The notes beneath the pieces were generated by a model, which did no database searches, was not told where the DNA came from, and saw nothing but the letters and a program-made list of their open reading frames with translations. The translations under genes and the position numbers were made by a program. DNA of 64,000 bases from Promethearchaeota archaeon. Its GTDB lineage: Archaea; Asgardarchaeota; Lokiarchaeia; Sigyniarchaeales; SOKP01. The stretch is from contig JAHLWS010000053.1 of the NCBI GenBank assembly GCA_019057795.1, forward strand, positions 58,261 through 122,260, in the 5' to 3' direction. Of the stretch, positions 48,608 to 57,896 are shown in pieces. Position 1 is the first letter of the stretch, and every line of letters starts with the position of its first letter.

Positions 48608-50329
48608 CTATTCCTTATATTTTTCAGTCTCTTCAAAAAATCCTTCAGTTAACAATAACTTATCGATAAACTTATCAAATTCCTCAACTTTTTTATCTTC
48701 TTCTTCCAATTTAACCGAACATAGTTCACAATAATCGGAGTTCTGCTTGATTTCTTTTCTACAAAACTTACAAAAACTTTTTTTCTCAACATTTTTATCT
48801 TCTGACGATTTAGCTTCCTTCTGTGCTTCTTTTTGATTTCTTGTCCGTTCCAAAATCTCCTTGTTTTTTTCCACGATTTCTTCATTTGATAGCCAACTCC
48901 TCTTAATGTGTTCCGTTTCCATCGCGAATGGTTTCTCAATCGAGTTAATTCTAATTAGACATTGCCCCTTTTTTAACATCGATAAGTATTCCTTCTGCCA
49001 ATCTTTTAAGTTTAGTAATTCTTGCATTAAGTCTTTTTGCATGTGTACTTGAAAAGACACCAAAACACCGCAATTTGCTAATATTTCCCTGCTAATGTTA
49101 GGGCGGGTCGCGAGCGAAATCAAACATTCCCCAGTCCCCCTCAACAACAACGCGATATCCTCGATGTAAGAAGTGAGTTTTGTTCTACTACTAAGTTCTT
49201 GGGGAGCGAAATACTGAGCGTCTTCGATAATAGTTATGTGCTTAATTCCATGATAATTTTTGCTCCCCATTTCGATGTTCTTATCCCACAAATATTTAAG
49301 CACCATGTTCAAAAAAAACAACGCGTCTTCTTTTTCCCCTCCTTTGCGAATAATCGAGCTTAAGTCCAATAAAACTCTGTGGTTAAACAGCTCTTTCACA
49401 TTAAGGCCTGTTTTTTTGTCGAATATGTTTTTTAATGTGCTTACAGAATAGCGACGGATTCTATTTGTAATCGCTTGAACGCTTTTTTTCAAGGTGAAAT
49501 CTTCTTGTTTCGCGTAATATTTCTCAAATTCGCTAAAAAATTTGTCCCAGCTCCCATTTTCTTTTTTTGGACAAATTTCGTATAGAATGTCGATAAATAC
49601 TTTTTCCATTTGAGGCGAATAATCGACATTCTCTAACAAACCCCCGCTTTCGAAGATTTTAAACACCCGTTCCGCGTGAATGTATGGATCCGCCCCCTCA
49701 GGATCGAAAATATTAATCGAAAAGTTCTCGCCTGGCTTAAGTATCAGCAAATTATCAATTTTCTCCTGTAAAAAGTGGTATTCTCCTTTAAATTCCGACA
49801 AAAGAAAGGGGATGTCGTATTTTTTGGTAAAATGCAACAAAAATTGTTGCAAAAAATTGCTTTTTCCCGTCCCCGTCGTTCCACATATAAACATATGTTG
49901 CGCTAAATCGTCAATGTTGAGGTTAAATTTATGCTTTACCTTTTTCTTATCGATAATTCTTCCTATGTTTATGTTACCGATCTTAGACTCGGATTTTGAA
50001 GGACATTCCATAATTAATTCAAACCGATTTGACGATTTAAAAGTATATACGAATAGAACTGAAGAACTAGCTAAAAAAAATTGAGAACACCCTATAAAAA
50101 CCATTTCTATAATAGAAGACGGCTTGCTCGTAAATAACTCTAAATTCGTTATAAAAAAAGCGTACAATATCGCAGTTAGCGATATAATAACGCATTGCAT
50201 CGCTATTATCATAATACGGTGCTTTATTTCTCGCTTTTTACGCTTTTCTTTTGAATTTGAGTAAAAGATAAACAAAACCAAAGCAAAAGGAATAAGCGAT
50301 GAAATAAAATATGGTAATAGCATGTCCAT
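48608..50329 (-). CDS. Membrane-anchored HerA/TraG-like ATPase with C-terminal zinc ribbon
   Basis: 573 residues: three hydrophobic N-terminal segments (about residues 5-22, 42-64 and 77-100), then an ATPase of the HerA/FtsK superfamily and a C-terminal zinc ribbon. Walker A is CGTTGTGKSN (about 149-158), Walker B HITIIEDAQYFAP. SLATRPNISREILANCG is the usual sensor segment of HerA- and TraG-type pumps. The tail FCKFCRKEIKQNSDYCELC is a zinc ribbon. This order suggests a DNA or protein pump at the membrane. It stands alone, with codons and base composition richer in GC than its neighbours, possibly acquired. Confidence 0.85.
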   Translation of the reverse strand: MDMLLPYFISSLIPFALVLFIFYSNSKEKRKKREIKHRIMIIAMQCVIISLTAILYAFFITNLELFTSKPSSIIEMVFIGCSQFFLASSSVLFVYTFKSSNRFELIMECPSKSESKIGNINIGRIIDKKKVKHKFNLNIDDLAQHMFICGTTGTGKSNFLQQFLLHFTKKYDIPFLLSEFKGEYHFLQEKIDNLLILKPGENFSINIFDPEGADPYIHAERVFKIFESGGLLENVDYSPQMEKVFIDILYEICPKKENGSWDKFFSEFEKYYAKQEDFTLKKSVQAITNRIRRYSVSTLKNIFDKKTGLNVKELFNHRVLLDLSSIIRKGGEKEDALFFLNMVLKYLWDKNIEMGSKNYHGIKHITIIEDAQYFAPQELSSRTKLTSYIEDIALLLRGTGECLISLATRPNISREILANCGVLVSFQVHMQKDLMQELLNLKDWQKEYLSMLKKGQCLIRINSIEKPFAMETEHIKRSWLSNEEIVEKNKEILERTRNQKEAQKEAKSSEDKNVEKKSFCKFCRKEIKQNSDYCELCSVKLEEEDKKVEEFDKFIDKLLLTEGFFEETEKYKE

Positions 50330-50754
50330 TAAAACATTAATTTTGATGAAATGTTATAAACTACACAAAATTTTAACCTTAAAAGCTTAATTTACGGGAT
50401 GACTAGAGCGAATTTATATCGATTTTTAATTTACCTAAAAATAAATGTATCTTATGAAAAAACTACCTGTCAAAATAAGAAGCAGAGCCGTTTAATGACG
50501 TTTTTAGATTATAAGAAGATTTACTCTCTCAGAAATATGCCAATTGAGTCAATATACCCTAAAATAATAAGTAAATAAAGAAAAAATAATTAAGGTGCTA
50601 ATTTCTTAGTTTTAATGCATTCTTTAAAAACATTTTCACTAAGGAAATTTGAAAGAATTCATATTCGTAAACTTTTTTAATTTTATGACTTAGAGATCAT
50701 TATATAAGTAATAAAAAATTTTGAATTAAAATATTGGAATAAAGTGATTTTAAA
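50330..50754 (+). promoter_or_regulatory. Upstream region of the thermosome gene
   Basis: About 425 bases, mostly featureless AT-rich sequence. A TATA-like TTATATAAG (50700-50708) lies 47 bases before the thermosome ATG and would start the transcript near 50727. A 13-codon frame at 50456 is too short to call. Confidence 0.45.
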
Positions 50755-52359
50755 ATGGCACAGTTAAGCGGCGTCCCTATAATTATTTTAAAAGAGGGTA
50801 CAGAAAGAAAACAAGGAAAGGACGCCCAAAAAAATAATATAGCTGCAGCTAAAGCAGTAGCAGAAGCAGTAAGAACAACACTTGGCCCTAAAGGTATGGA
50901 TAAAATGCTTGTTGATTCTTTAGGAGACGTAACAATAACGAACGATGGTGCAACGATCTTAGACACTATTGATATTGAACATCCAGCGGCTAAAATGATA
51001 GTCGAAGTTGCTAAAACGCAAGATGATAAAGTTGGCGATGGAACTACTACGAGCGTTATTATTTCTGGAGAATTATTGAATCTTGCCCAAGAGTTAATGG
51101 AACAATCAGTTCACCCGACGATAATAATTAGAGGTTATAGAAAAGCTTTAGTAAAGTCTAAGGAAATATTGAAAGAACTATCTACTAAAATTGATATTAA
51201 CGATAAAGAGACTTTATTGAAAGTTGCAGGAACTTCAATGAATAGTAAATTAATTACGGGAGTTAAAAGTCATTTTGCAGATATTGCTGTTAAAGCGGTA
51301 AGCCAAATAAAAGAAAAACGTGGAGAACGTATTTTAATCGATTTGGATCAAATTCAAATGATAAAAAAAGAGGGAAAAAGTCTAATAGATACAAAAATCA
51401 TAGATGGAATTATAGTGGATAAGGAAATTGTACATCCTATGATGCCAAAATCTCTCAAGGATGCAAAAATTGCATTAATTAACTCCTCTCTTGAAGTTCA
51501 GAAAACTGAATTTGATGCCGAGATTAGAATTCAAACACCTGATCAAATCAATAAATTCCTTGAAGAAGAAGCGAGAATGCTTAAATCCCGTGTTACAAAA
51601 TTAAAGGAAGTTGGAGTCAATGTTGTATTTTGTCAGAAGGGTGTTGATGACAAGGCACAAAACTTTCTTGCCCAGGAAAACATCATAACGATTCGTAGGG
51701 TTAAAAGATCTGATATGGAAAAACTTGCTCGAGCTACAAATGCAAAAATAGTGAACAATATCTTCGATATTTCAACTGAGGACTTAGGTAAAGCAGGAAA
51801 AGTAGAAGAAAAGAAAATTGGAGATGACAATATGATTTTTGTATCAGGGTGTATCGATCCTAAGGCTGTGAGTATATTAATAAGAGCTGGGATTGAACAT
51901 GTTGTGGATGAAGCTGAAAGAATGTTCGATGACGCACTATCAGTAGTAAAAGCAGCAATTGAAATGCCTTACATCTTACCTGGGGGTGGAGCCTCTGAAA
52001 TTGAGTTAGCTAAGCGATTAAGAGCTTATGCTCGTTCAATAGGTGGTAGAGAACAATTAGCAATTGAAATCTATGCTAATGCCCTAGAGATAATCCCTAA
52101 AACATTGGTTGAAAATGCAGGTTATAATCCAGTTGATTTGATAGTAGAATTACGTTCAAAACATGAATCAGATATAGGAAACTCGTATGGTATTAATATT
52201 GATACTGGTAAACCCGATGATATGATAGAATTGGGTGTTATTGAACCATTAATGGTATTAACTCAAGCTATTCAATCAGCAACCGAAGTTGCTTCTATGA
52301 TTTTAAAAATTGACGATGTAATTGCTGCTTCAGGACTTTCGAAACACTCTGAAGATTAA
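50755..52359 (+). CDS. Thermosome subunit (group II chaperonin)
   Basis: 534 residues of the CCT/thermosome family, which folds proteins in a double ring with a built-in lid. Nucleotide-binding motifs are in place: [36 protein letters not shown] and [14 protein letters not shown]. The C-terminus is short (KHSED) without the Gly-Met repeats of some orthologues. Single gene with a good TATA box. Confidence 0.97.
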   Translation: MAQLSGVPIIILKEGTERKQGKDAQKNNIAAAKAVAEAVRTTLGPKGMDKMLVDSLGDVTITNDGATILDTIDIEHPAAKMIVEVAKTQDDKVGDGTTTSVIISGELLNLAQELMEQSVHPTIIIRGYRKALVKSKEILKELSTKIDINDKETLLKVAGTSMNSKLITGVKSHFADIAVKAVSQIKEKRGERILIDLDQIQMIKKEGKSLIDTKIIDGIIVDKEIVHPMMPKSLKDAKIALINSSLEVQKTEFDAEIRIQTPDQINKFLEEEARMLKSRVTKLKEVGVNVVFCQKGVDDKAQNFLAQENIITIRRVKRSDMEKLARATNAKIVNNIFDISTEDLGKAGKVEEKKIGDDNMIFVSGCIDPKAVSILIRAGIEHVVDEAERMFDDALSVVKAAIEMPYILPGGGASEIELAKRLRAYARSIGGREQLAIEIYANALEIIPKTLVENAGYNPVDLIVELRSKHESDIGNSYGINIDTGKPDDMIELGVIEPLMVLTQAIQSATEVASMILKIDDVIAASGLSKHSED

Positions 52360-52402
52360 TTTTTTTTAATTTTTTATTTTTATTAGATCATCTAAATTTT
52401 TG

Positions 52403-52864
52403 TTAAAATTTATTCAATTTTTTAAATTCAACACCCCATGAAAATTTTGAGAGTATTAAATCTGCGTAAGTATGAAAATTTGTAATATAAAGCGCTGACG
52501 CTAATGCCTCAACAGAGCTCAACTTTTCCACTTTGCCATAATTTACGGGGTTTGCAGCGATAAGTGGGGGTAATCTTCTGCTGTTTTTTAAGTTAAAGTT
52601 TTTCAAATTGAAAATTTTTTTCCAAGAGCAATCCACGACAATTAGACCGTACTTCAAAATTATCTCCCTATCGTTATCATTTATTATTTTTTTAGAAAAG
52701 GGATCTAAAAAAATAGCATTATAGTTTTTTCCTCTAATTTTAGACACGATTTTTAGCAAATTGAACCTTGCTAATTTTAAGGCTGTGCATTTTTTCCTAT
52801 CACATTCATTAAAATGGAGGCAAAACAGTTTTGGAATGGATTCTTCCAAATTAGATTTAATCAT
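52403..52864 (-). CDS. tsr3: Tsr3, 16S rRNA aminocarboxypropyltransferase
   Basis: Tsr3 adds the aminocarboxypropyl group to a modified uridine near the decoding site of small-subunit rRNA. The family signatures are here: HFNECDRKKCTALKL (the conserved D-x2-KC region), AIFLDPFSKK, VVDCSWKKI, RRLPPLIAANPVNYGK and KLSSVEALASALYI. 153 residues, a little shorter than usual at the C-terminus. Its start overlaps the end of the roadblock gene at 52857 by 8 bases. Confidence 0.92.
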   Translation of the reverse strand: MIKSNLEESIPKLFCLHFNECDRKKCTALKLARFNLLKIVSKIRGKNYNAIFLDPFSKKIINDNDREIILKYGLIVVDCSWKKIFNLKNFNLKNSRRLPPLIAANPVNYGKVEKLSSVEALASALYITNFHTYADLILSKFSWGVEFKKLNKF

Positions 52865-53855
52865 ATTTAAAACTAGTTAATACGTTTACCGATTTTATGA
52901 AGCTTTCAGTAGTTCGCTCAGTCCCAATTATTTTCAATATTGAAAATATGATATTTCGGGATTCACACATAATTGGAATTCCCCCATATGCCAATGTGAA
53001 GAGACCTATAAAAGAAATCTCTTCCATATTTAAAGTTCCTTCCACTTCAGAGAATTTTAATTTTCCAGAAGGACAAGTAATAATTCCGTAAAAATTTTCA
53101 GGATCTTGCCCAGAAATTGCTACATAACACAATAACTCACCGATTGAACTGCTTTCAGATTCTTCTTTCATTTTTTGAAAAGCAACATTAGCACTGGCTG
53201 AAAACGCCTCAACCGAAATTGGTAAATTTCGGCCACTAACTTCCCTAGCATCTAAAGTCAAGCCTGTTGAGCATACAAGACTATACCTTATATATATAGG
53301 GTTTTGTATTGAGTCCAAAACATAACTTACTGCTGGTAAAAGATTGGTAGAATCAAATTTTTCTGGAGAATAAGATACGAAAGGAACTTCAGACCCCATA
53401 CCAAAGAGGTAAATCGCACTTCGTACTTTGTTTGAAAAATATTCAAGATCTCTCTCAGTTTCATTATTACTACCGAAAAAATCTCCTAATTTCTGTTTTA
53501 TATAGTACATAGAACTCGCTAGATTATCTGCATCTAATGGCCATTCTTTGTGATAATCATGAACAATTGTTAAGAGAGTTTGATTTATCCTAATCGTTAT
53601 TAAACAAACCTTATCAAAGAATGAAAACGAAATAACTTGATCCTTAATATTCAAATCTTCCCAACTTTCTTCGCTCGCAGAAAATGCTGCTGAAGCTAAA
53701 CTAGTAATGCGATTAGGATTTACCTCAATATCACTTTTCCTTCCAATTTTAGCTATAGAAAGCCCATTCAAATCACATAAGATTACCAAAATTGTACCTT
53801 GAGATGCCCTCAAGATTGAAGTCAAATATTTTATTAACGAATCTCTTACACTCAT
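52857..53855 (-). CDS. Tandem roadblock/LC7-like protein
   Basis: 332 residues apparently made of two roadblock-like halves. The first half (residues 4-115) reads ILRASQGTILVILCDLNGLSIAK, then ASSAFSASEE-type ASAAFSASEESW and VCLITIRINQTLLTIVHDYH. The second half starts about residue 165, with IRYSLVCSTGLTLDAREVSG. An N-terminal amphipathic helix precedes. Likely a regulator or platform for a small GTPase; no GTPase gene is adjacent. Co-transcribed with tsr3 by overlap. Confidence 0.65.
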   Translation of the reverse strand: MSVRDSLIKYLTSILRASQGTILVILCDLNGLSIAKIGRKSDIEVNPNRITSLASAAFSASEESWEDLNIKDQVISFSFFDKVCLITIRINQTLLTIVHDYHKEWPLDADNLASSMYYIKQKLGDFFGSNNETERDLEYFSNKVRSAIYLFGMGSEVPFVSYSPEKFDSTNLLPAVSYVLDSIQNPIYIRYSLVCSTGLTLDAREVSGRNLPISVEAFSASANVAFQKMKEESESSSIGELLCYVAISGQDPENFYGIITCPSGKLKFSEVEGTLNMEEISFIGLFTLAYGGIPIMCESRNIIFSILKIIGTERTTESFIKSVNVLTSFKYD

Positions 53856-54032
53856 AAAAAAACCTAACTTTTTTATCTAACCTTATAATTCTATCTGCTT
53901 TAATAACAATAATCTTAATTCTTAAATATTTCTTATTTTTATTTTCTATTTAATTATTTTTATCTTTTAAAATTCTTTTAAAATTTCACCATACTCTATG
54001 ATATTAAAAGGTAAGGGAAATTACTTTTCTTA

Positions 54033-55082
54033 ATGTCAACAAGAAATCATATCGAATTTTATAGGGAAAAGCTTGATTATCATAAATATCAATCTGAAAT
54101 CAATAATTACATTAATAAGATAGTTCACGAATTCACAAAAGCGTATAAAGGAATTACAAATTATCGAATACTTGAAGTTTTTTGGGATTTAGTTGATAAA
54201 AATATCAGTTATGATCCAGGAAATTGGTATCATGTATTTGCAAGTTTCTTTGGAAAATTGGTTATCATTGAAATAATATATGTTGAAAAAAAAATTCATA
54301 AATTCCATAAAAATATTCACAATGAGTGGGTAGGATATTTGGCAAAACTTCTCATACCACATGAACCTCAAATATCAAATAAATTCTTTATTAAGTTAAT
54401 TCAAAACATGCCTGTCCCAGATTATGAATCCGTATTAGAATTATATGAGGAAGGAATAATCTTATTCAATGAAAATCTTAAAGAAATATTCTTTAATAAT
54501 TCCATTAATCCTCATGAAAAGATCTTGAAATTTAAAGCAAATTTCTTGAATTTATTTGATGTTTTTTTGGCAAAGTGCTCATTTATTGATAAAGAATTAT
54601 CCAAACACGGAGAAACTGCTCACATAAATAGTCTACATGAAATTTTTCAGTTAAATAACTCTAATGAAAGAACTCCTCCTAAACTATTGAGAAAAACTTT
54701 AATTGTGTTAAATCACATTAGAAATGCTATTTCGCACAGCTCAAAAGCAGGAATTGTTTATTTTGAGAAAAAAGGAATAAGGATAAGAGATTTCAATAGA
54801 AAGGGAAAATTAACATTTGAGCGTTTTTTTACTTTTGAAGAATTGTATGATTCTTATTATTTGTTATTAATATTATTAATGGAATTTGAATTAATGGCTA
54901 TAATGTTATCTTTACATAGAGTTATACGAGAGTTAAATTTCAAATATAATAAAAGGCTTAAATGTAGTATATGTGGTCATGAATGTGTGGTTTTCGTACA
55001 CCCTGCGAGATCAAATGTGGTATGTGATAAATGTAAAACACGTCATCGTATCATTGATAATGAAACAAATAGAAATCAATAG
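54033..55082 (+). CDS. Hypothetical protein with C-terminal zinc ribbon
   Basis: 349 residues, mostly helical, not recognised. The C-terminal 40 residues form a zinc ribbon (CSICGHECVVFVHPARSNVVCDKC: C-x2-C and C-x2-C) and end in TNRNQ. A segment near residue 225 (LIVLNHIRNAISHSS) resembles the R-x4-H motif in HEPN-type RNA-processing or toxin proteins. That match is short and should be treated as a hint only. Confidence 0.55.
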   Translation: MSTRNHIEFYREKLDYHKYQSEINNYINKIVHEFTKAYKGITNYRILEVFWDLVDKNISYDPGNWYHVFASFFGKLVIIEIIYVEKKIHKFHKNIHNEWVGYLAKLLIPHEPQISNKFFIKLIQNMPVPDYESVLELYEEGIILFNENLKEIFFNNSINPHEKILKFKANFLNLFDVFLAKCSFIDKELSKHGETAHINSLHEIFQLNNSNERTPPKLLRKTLIVLNHIRNAISHSSKAGIVYFEKKGIRIRDFNRKGKLTFERFFTFEELYDSYYLLLILLMEFELMAIMLSLHRVIRELNFKYNKRLKCSICGHECVVFVHPARSNVVCDKCKTRHRIIDNETNRNQ

Positions 55083-55517
55083 AGAAATATGGAGAAAATC
55101 TCTCTCAATTCCGTTACAGAATTGAAAGTTAATAGTTTCAATCAAACCTCAATGTATTAAAATGATAGAATGTTGACGATTCAAATCATATGTGGTATAA
55201 AAGAATTTAATAATAAATTTAATCTAAAATCTTTTATCTTTTCTAATAGTTTCTTGCTTCAAAAAGAATACTTTTTAGCTTGATTCTCACACTTTTTAAT
55301 AATAAATAAAGGAGTATGTATTCTTAAATTTATAATTATGATTTAAAGAACTAAATACATGTAATATTTATTTTTCATTAGTAAATTAATATAGTCCACA
55401 AATTTATATTGATGAATTTCTTATATAATCATAGAAACGGTACGAGGGATGTGGGTTTTACTCACTAACCTCAATCGCTGATTAGTAGAGAAAATTATTT
55501 AATTAATTATTCTCTAC
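55083..55517. other. Intergenic region with a possible small RNA
   Basis: About 435 bases. Near 55120-55140 is GTTACAGAATTGAAAG, which resembles a CRISPR repeat end, but there is one copy and no array. A TATA-like TTATATAATC (55421-55430), a hairpin and a terminator-like stem are described under the ncRNA candidate. Confidence 0.4.
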
Positions 55518-55518
55518 T
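55440..55518 (+). ncRNA. Candidate small RNA with two-part hairpin
   Basis: Downstream of TTATATAATC (55421-55430). GAGG-GAT-GTGGGT-TTT-ACTCAC-TAA-CCTC forms a hairpin of two helices around a 3x3 internal loop (about 55444-55472). A second stem, GTAGAGAA/TTCTCTAC, lies at about 55485-55517 just past the DUF3800 stop. The second stem could instead terminate that gene. Evidence is structure only. Confidence 0.35.
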
Positions 55519-56309
55519 TACACTAATTTTTCTTTTATTATCTCTAAATAATCATTAGGATAAATTTTCAATCCTTTTTGAAGACAATCAGGATATTCAC
55601 GAAATTTATTTTTGATTAATTCGAAACAAATTTTATTTATTTCATCTAATTCCTCTAATCCTTCGCCATAGCAAATGTGTCTTAACCATCTTCTAACACA
55701 AAAAGCTACATTATCAGCTATTTGAATTCCCATGCTTTCCTTAGATTTTAGGAAATATATTTTTGGTATAATATTCCTTATTTCTATATAACTAGGATGT
55801 TCTTTTGAATAAATTGCTTTCTTTAATATATCTATTTTGTATTTATTCCATTCACCCTCATCATCCATAAAAATAGTTAAAAAATCACATCGAGTTAATT
55901 CTTGAACAAACATTTGTAATCTTTCGATTAACATTAAATTAGCCCAAAATCTAGGGTCTTTACCTTCATCTAATTCCTTTTTAAAAATGGCTACAGAAAT
56001 GATTGTAAGATTTAGGTATTCGATTATTTCAAGTAATTTTTTATAGATCTCTAATCTTTGTTCATAAGTTAATCGTTTAAATTCTTTTTTCATCTTATCT
56101 TTCTTTTTATTTTTTAATAACTCTTTAACATGGAATTCAACATCTGGATTTAATTGATATTCAAATACTAATTGTTCCCTAAAATTAGACATTATAGTAT
56201 CGATTTGTTGAAAATCCTCTTCTTTAATTAAAATTGCAGTCAATGAAAAAATCTTACTTTCATCATTCATATGAGGAGATCCTGATTCATCTATGTATGC
56301 TAAGACCAT
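55518..56309 (-). CDS. DUF3800 family protein
   Basis: 263 residues. The N-terminal LAYIDESGSP (Asp6, Glu7) and later FMDDEGEW and GIQIADNVAFCVRRWLR (with the conserved Asp) are the acidic motifs of DUF3800, an RNase H-like fold often linked to mobile or defence genes. A direct function is not known. It ends beside a terminator-like stem and is upstream of tRNA-Leu. Confidence 0.82.
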   Translation of the reverse strand: MVLAYIDESGSPHMNDESKIFSLTAILIKEEDFQQIDTIMSNFREQLVFEYQLNPDVEFHVKELLKNKKKDKMKKEFKRLTYEQRLEIYKKLLEIIEYLNLTIISVAIFKKELDEGKDPRFWANLMLIERLQMFVQELTRCDFLTIFMDDEGEWNKYKIDILKKAIYSKEHPSYIEIRNIIPKIYFLKSKESMGIQIADNVAFCVRRWLRHICYGEGLEELDEINKICFELIKNKFREYPDCLQKGLKIYPNDYLEIIKEKLV

Positions 56310-56554
56310 TTTTTAGTTTGCTTTAATTTATTAGAATTTTAATCTCTTTGAATCAATTAAAGGATTTAATAGACTAATGAAAATACAAATTTATAAATTT
56401 AAATGGTTTTATTTTAAGAATATATTTGAGTTCTCTAATTTTTGTATACTCTTTTTCTTCTCACACATTTTTTCTTTTTACTAAATAAATAAAAAATTTA
56501 TTTAGTTTTTCGCATTTTAAATACTAAAACAATTACAATATTTGTTATTTTAAT

Positions 56555-56639
56555 GCGGGAATTGCCAAGTCTGGTCTACGGCGCTGGACTTAGAATCCAG
56601 TCTCAGAGGAGTTCGGGGGTTCAAATCCCTCTTCCCGCA
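56555..56639 (+). tRNA. tRNA-Leu(TAG)
   Basis: 85 bases with the long variable arm of class II tRNAs. Acceptor GCGGGAA/TTCCCGC, anticodon stem CTGGA/TCCAG around CTTAGAA (anticodon TAG), T arm GGGGG-TTCAAAT-CCCTC. No intron, unlike the two tRNAs that follow about 1 kb downstream. The 3' CCA is not encoded. Confidence 0.95.
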
Positions 56640-56850
56640 TTTATTATATTTTGCTTTAGATAATTTGATATTTATAATTGATCTTTCTTAAAATCGAATA
56701 TTCAATAAATTTTTAACAAATTTTAGCGTAAGACTTATTATAATAAAATATAAAAGAAATTAGCCACCTTAAATATTTATCGATAAAAACCCAAGTAAAG
56801 CAATAAATTGATTATTTCACTTCTAGGATATAAAAGAGGTCTTTAAAAAA

Positions 56851-57432
56851 ATGGTATGCCAAATTTGTGGAGCAAAATCTGGATTTTATCCATTATGTAA
56901 GAATTGTAATAACTTAAAAGAAGAAGGTATAATAACTAAATGTGACGATTGCGGTATTTGGAAAAAAGATGCAAAACCGCTATGTTATGAATGCTGGCTT
57001 AAAAGTAATAAGGCAAAACAAAAAGCATCAGATGATTACAAAATCTCAGGTATCGAAGCTGAAGAGAAAAATTTCCGATCCAAATTTAAAGCTAAATATA
57101 GAACAGATGATGGTCATATGGTCAGGTCAAAAGCAGAGCAAGCCATCGATAATTGGTTATATCGTCAGGAAATCGCTCACGCTTATGAAAGACGAGTTCC
57201 AGTCGAAGAATACCTCTACTGCGATTTTTTTATACCAAAAGGGAAAGTATGGATAGAATACTGGGGTTTTCAGGACAAAAAATATTTAAAAAGAAAAGAA
57301 TTGAAGAAAGAACTCTATAAAAAATATGATAGGAAGCTAATAGAGCTAACCGATAAAGACATAGAAACTCTTGATGATATTTTACCAGTAAAACTACGAC
57401 CTTATTTTCCGGACGACTTTAGTTTTGATTAG
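56851..57432 (+). CDS. Zinc-finger PD-(D/E)XK-type nuclease
   Basis: 193 residues. Four C-x2-C pairs fill the first 50 residues (Cys3/6, 16/19, 31/34 and 45/48), making two zinc fingers. A restriction-endonuclease-like core follows: RSKAEQAIDNWL (Glu96), AYERRVPVEEYLYCDFFIP (Asp125), then KVWIEYWG (Glu136) and a conserved Lys-rich helix. This order is that of small nucleases related to DUF559/Vsr-type proteins. It lies beside a tRNA cluster and 0.7 kb from an accessory block, so a mobile or defence origin is possible. Confidence 0.75.
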   Translation: MVCQICGAKSGFYPLCKNCNNLKEEGIITKCDDCGIWKKDAKPLCYECWLKSNKAKQKASDDYKISGIEAEEKNFRSKFKAKYRTDDGHMVRSKAEQAIDNWLYRQEIAHAYERRVPVEEYLYCDFFIPKGKVWIEYWGFQDKKYLKRKELKKELYKKYDRKLIELTDKDIETLDDILPVKLRPYFPDDFSFD

Positions 57433-57729
57433 AATCTTTCAAAGACCTATTTTAAATCTTTTTGATGCCGAGATAATTCTCTATGATTCCCAAGATAGAT
57501 TAAAAGATTAATACAGTCGAAAATAATCTCCAGCGAAAATTCAAAATGCCCAAATTAATATCGAAAATTTTTAGCAATACACCATATACCCCAAATCTTG
57601 CCATTCTCGCTTTCTCAATTTCTTACATAACAAAATTTAAAATCGAACCTTAATTTGTCTTTTATATCAAAATAATTGTTTTTAGCATTCTCTTTAAAAA
57701 AGAATACAAAGAAACGTTATTTTTTATAT

Positions 57730-57864
57730 GCTTCTGTAGTGTAGTTCGGCCAATCTTTTCTCAAACCTCTAGGAAAGGGCTTGGCATGCTAGGCTTTCAC
57801 CCTGGTGACAATACGGAACATGTCGAACCGTATCATTAACCGGGTTCGAATCCCGGCAGAAGCA
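57730..57864 (+). tRNA. tRNA-Glu(TTC) with two introns
   Basis: Acceptor GCTTCTG/CAGAAGC; anticodon stem CTAGG/CCTGG with loop CTTTCAC (anticodon TTC); T arm CCGGG-TTCGAAT-CCCGG. Intron 1 (57754-57783, 30 bases) interrupts the D arm between CGGCCAA and GCATG and has a CTTTTC/GGAAAG stem. Intron 2 (57810-57839, 30 bases) lies between the variable loop and T stem and has a perfect ATACGG/CCGTAT stem. Removing both restores a sequence closely matching tRNA-Glu(CTC) at 38975, which confirms the boundaries to within a base or two. Confidence 0.92.
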
Positions 57865-57896
57865 TTATATATAAATAGCATAGGAATTGAAAAGTA

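Noticed and set aside
55120..55140. CRISPR-repeat-like sequence GTTACAGAATTGAAAG
   Set aside because: A single occurrence without spaced copies or cas genes; chance similarity in AT-rich DNA.
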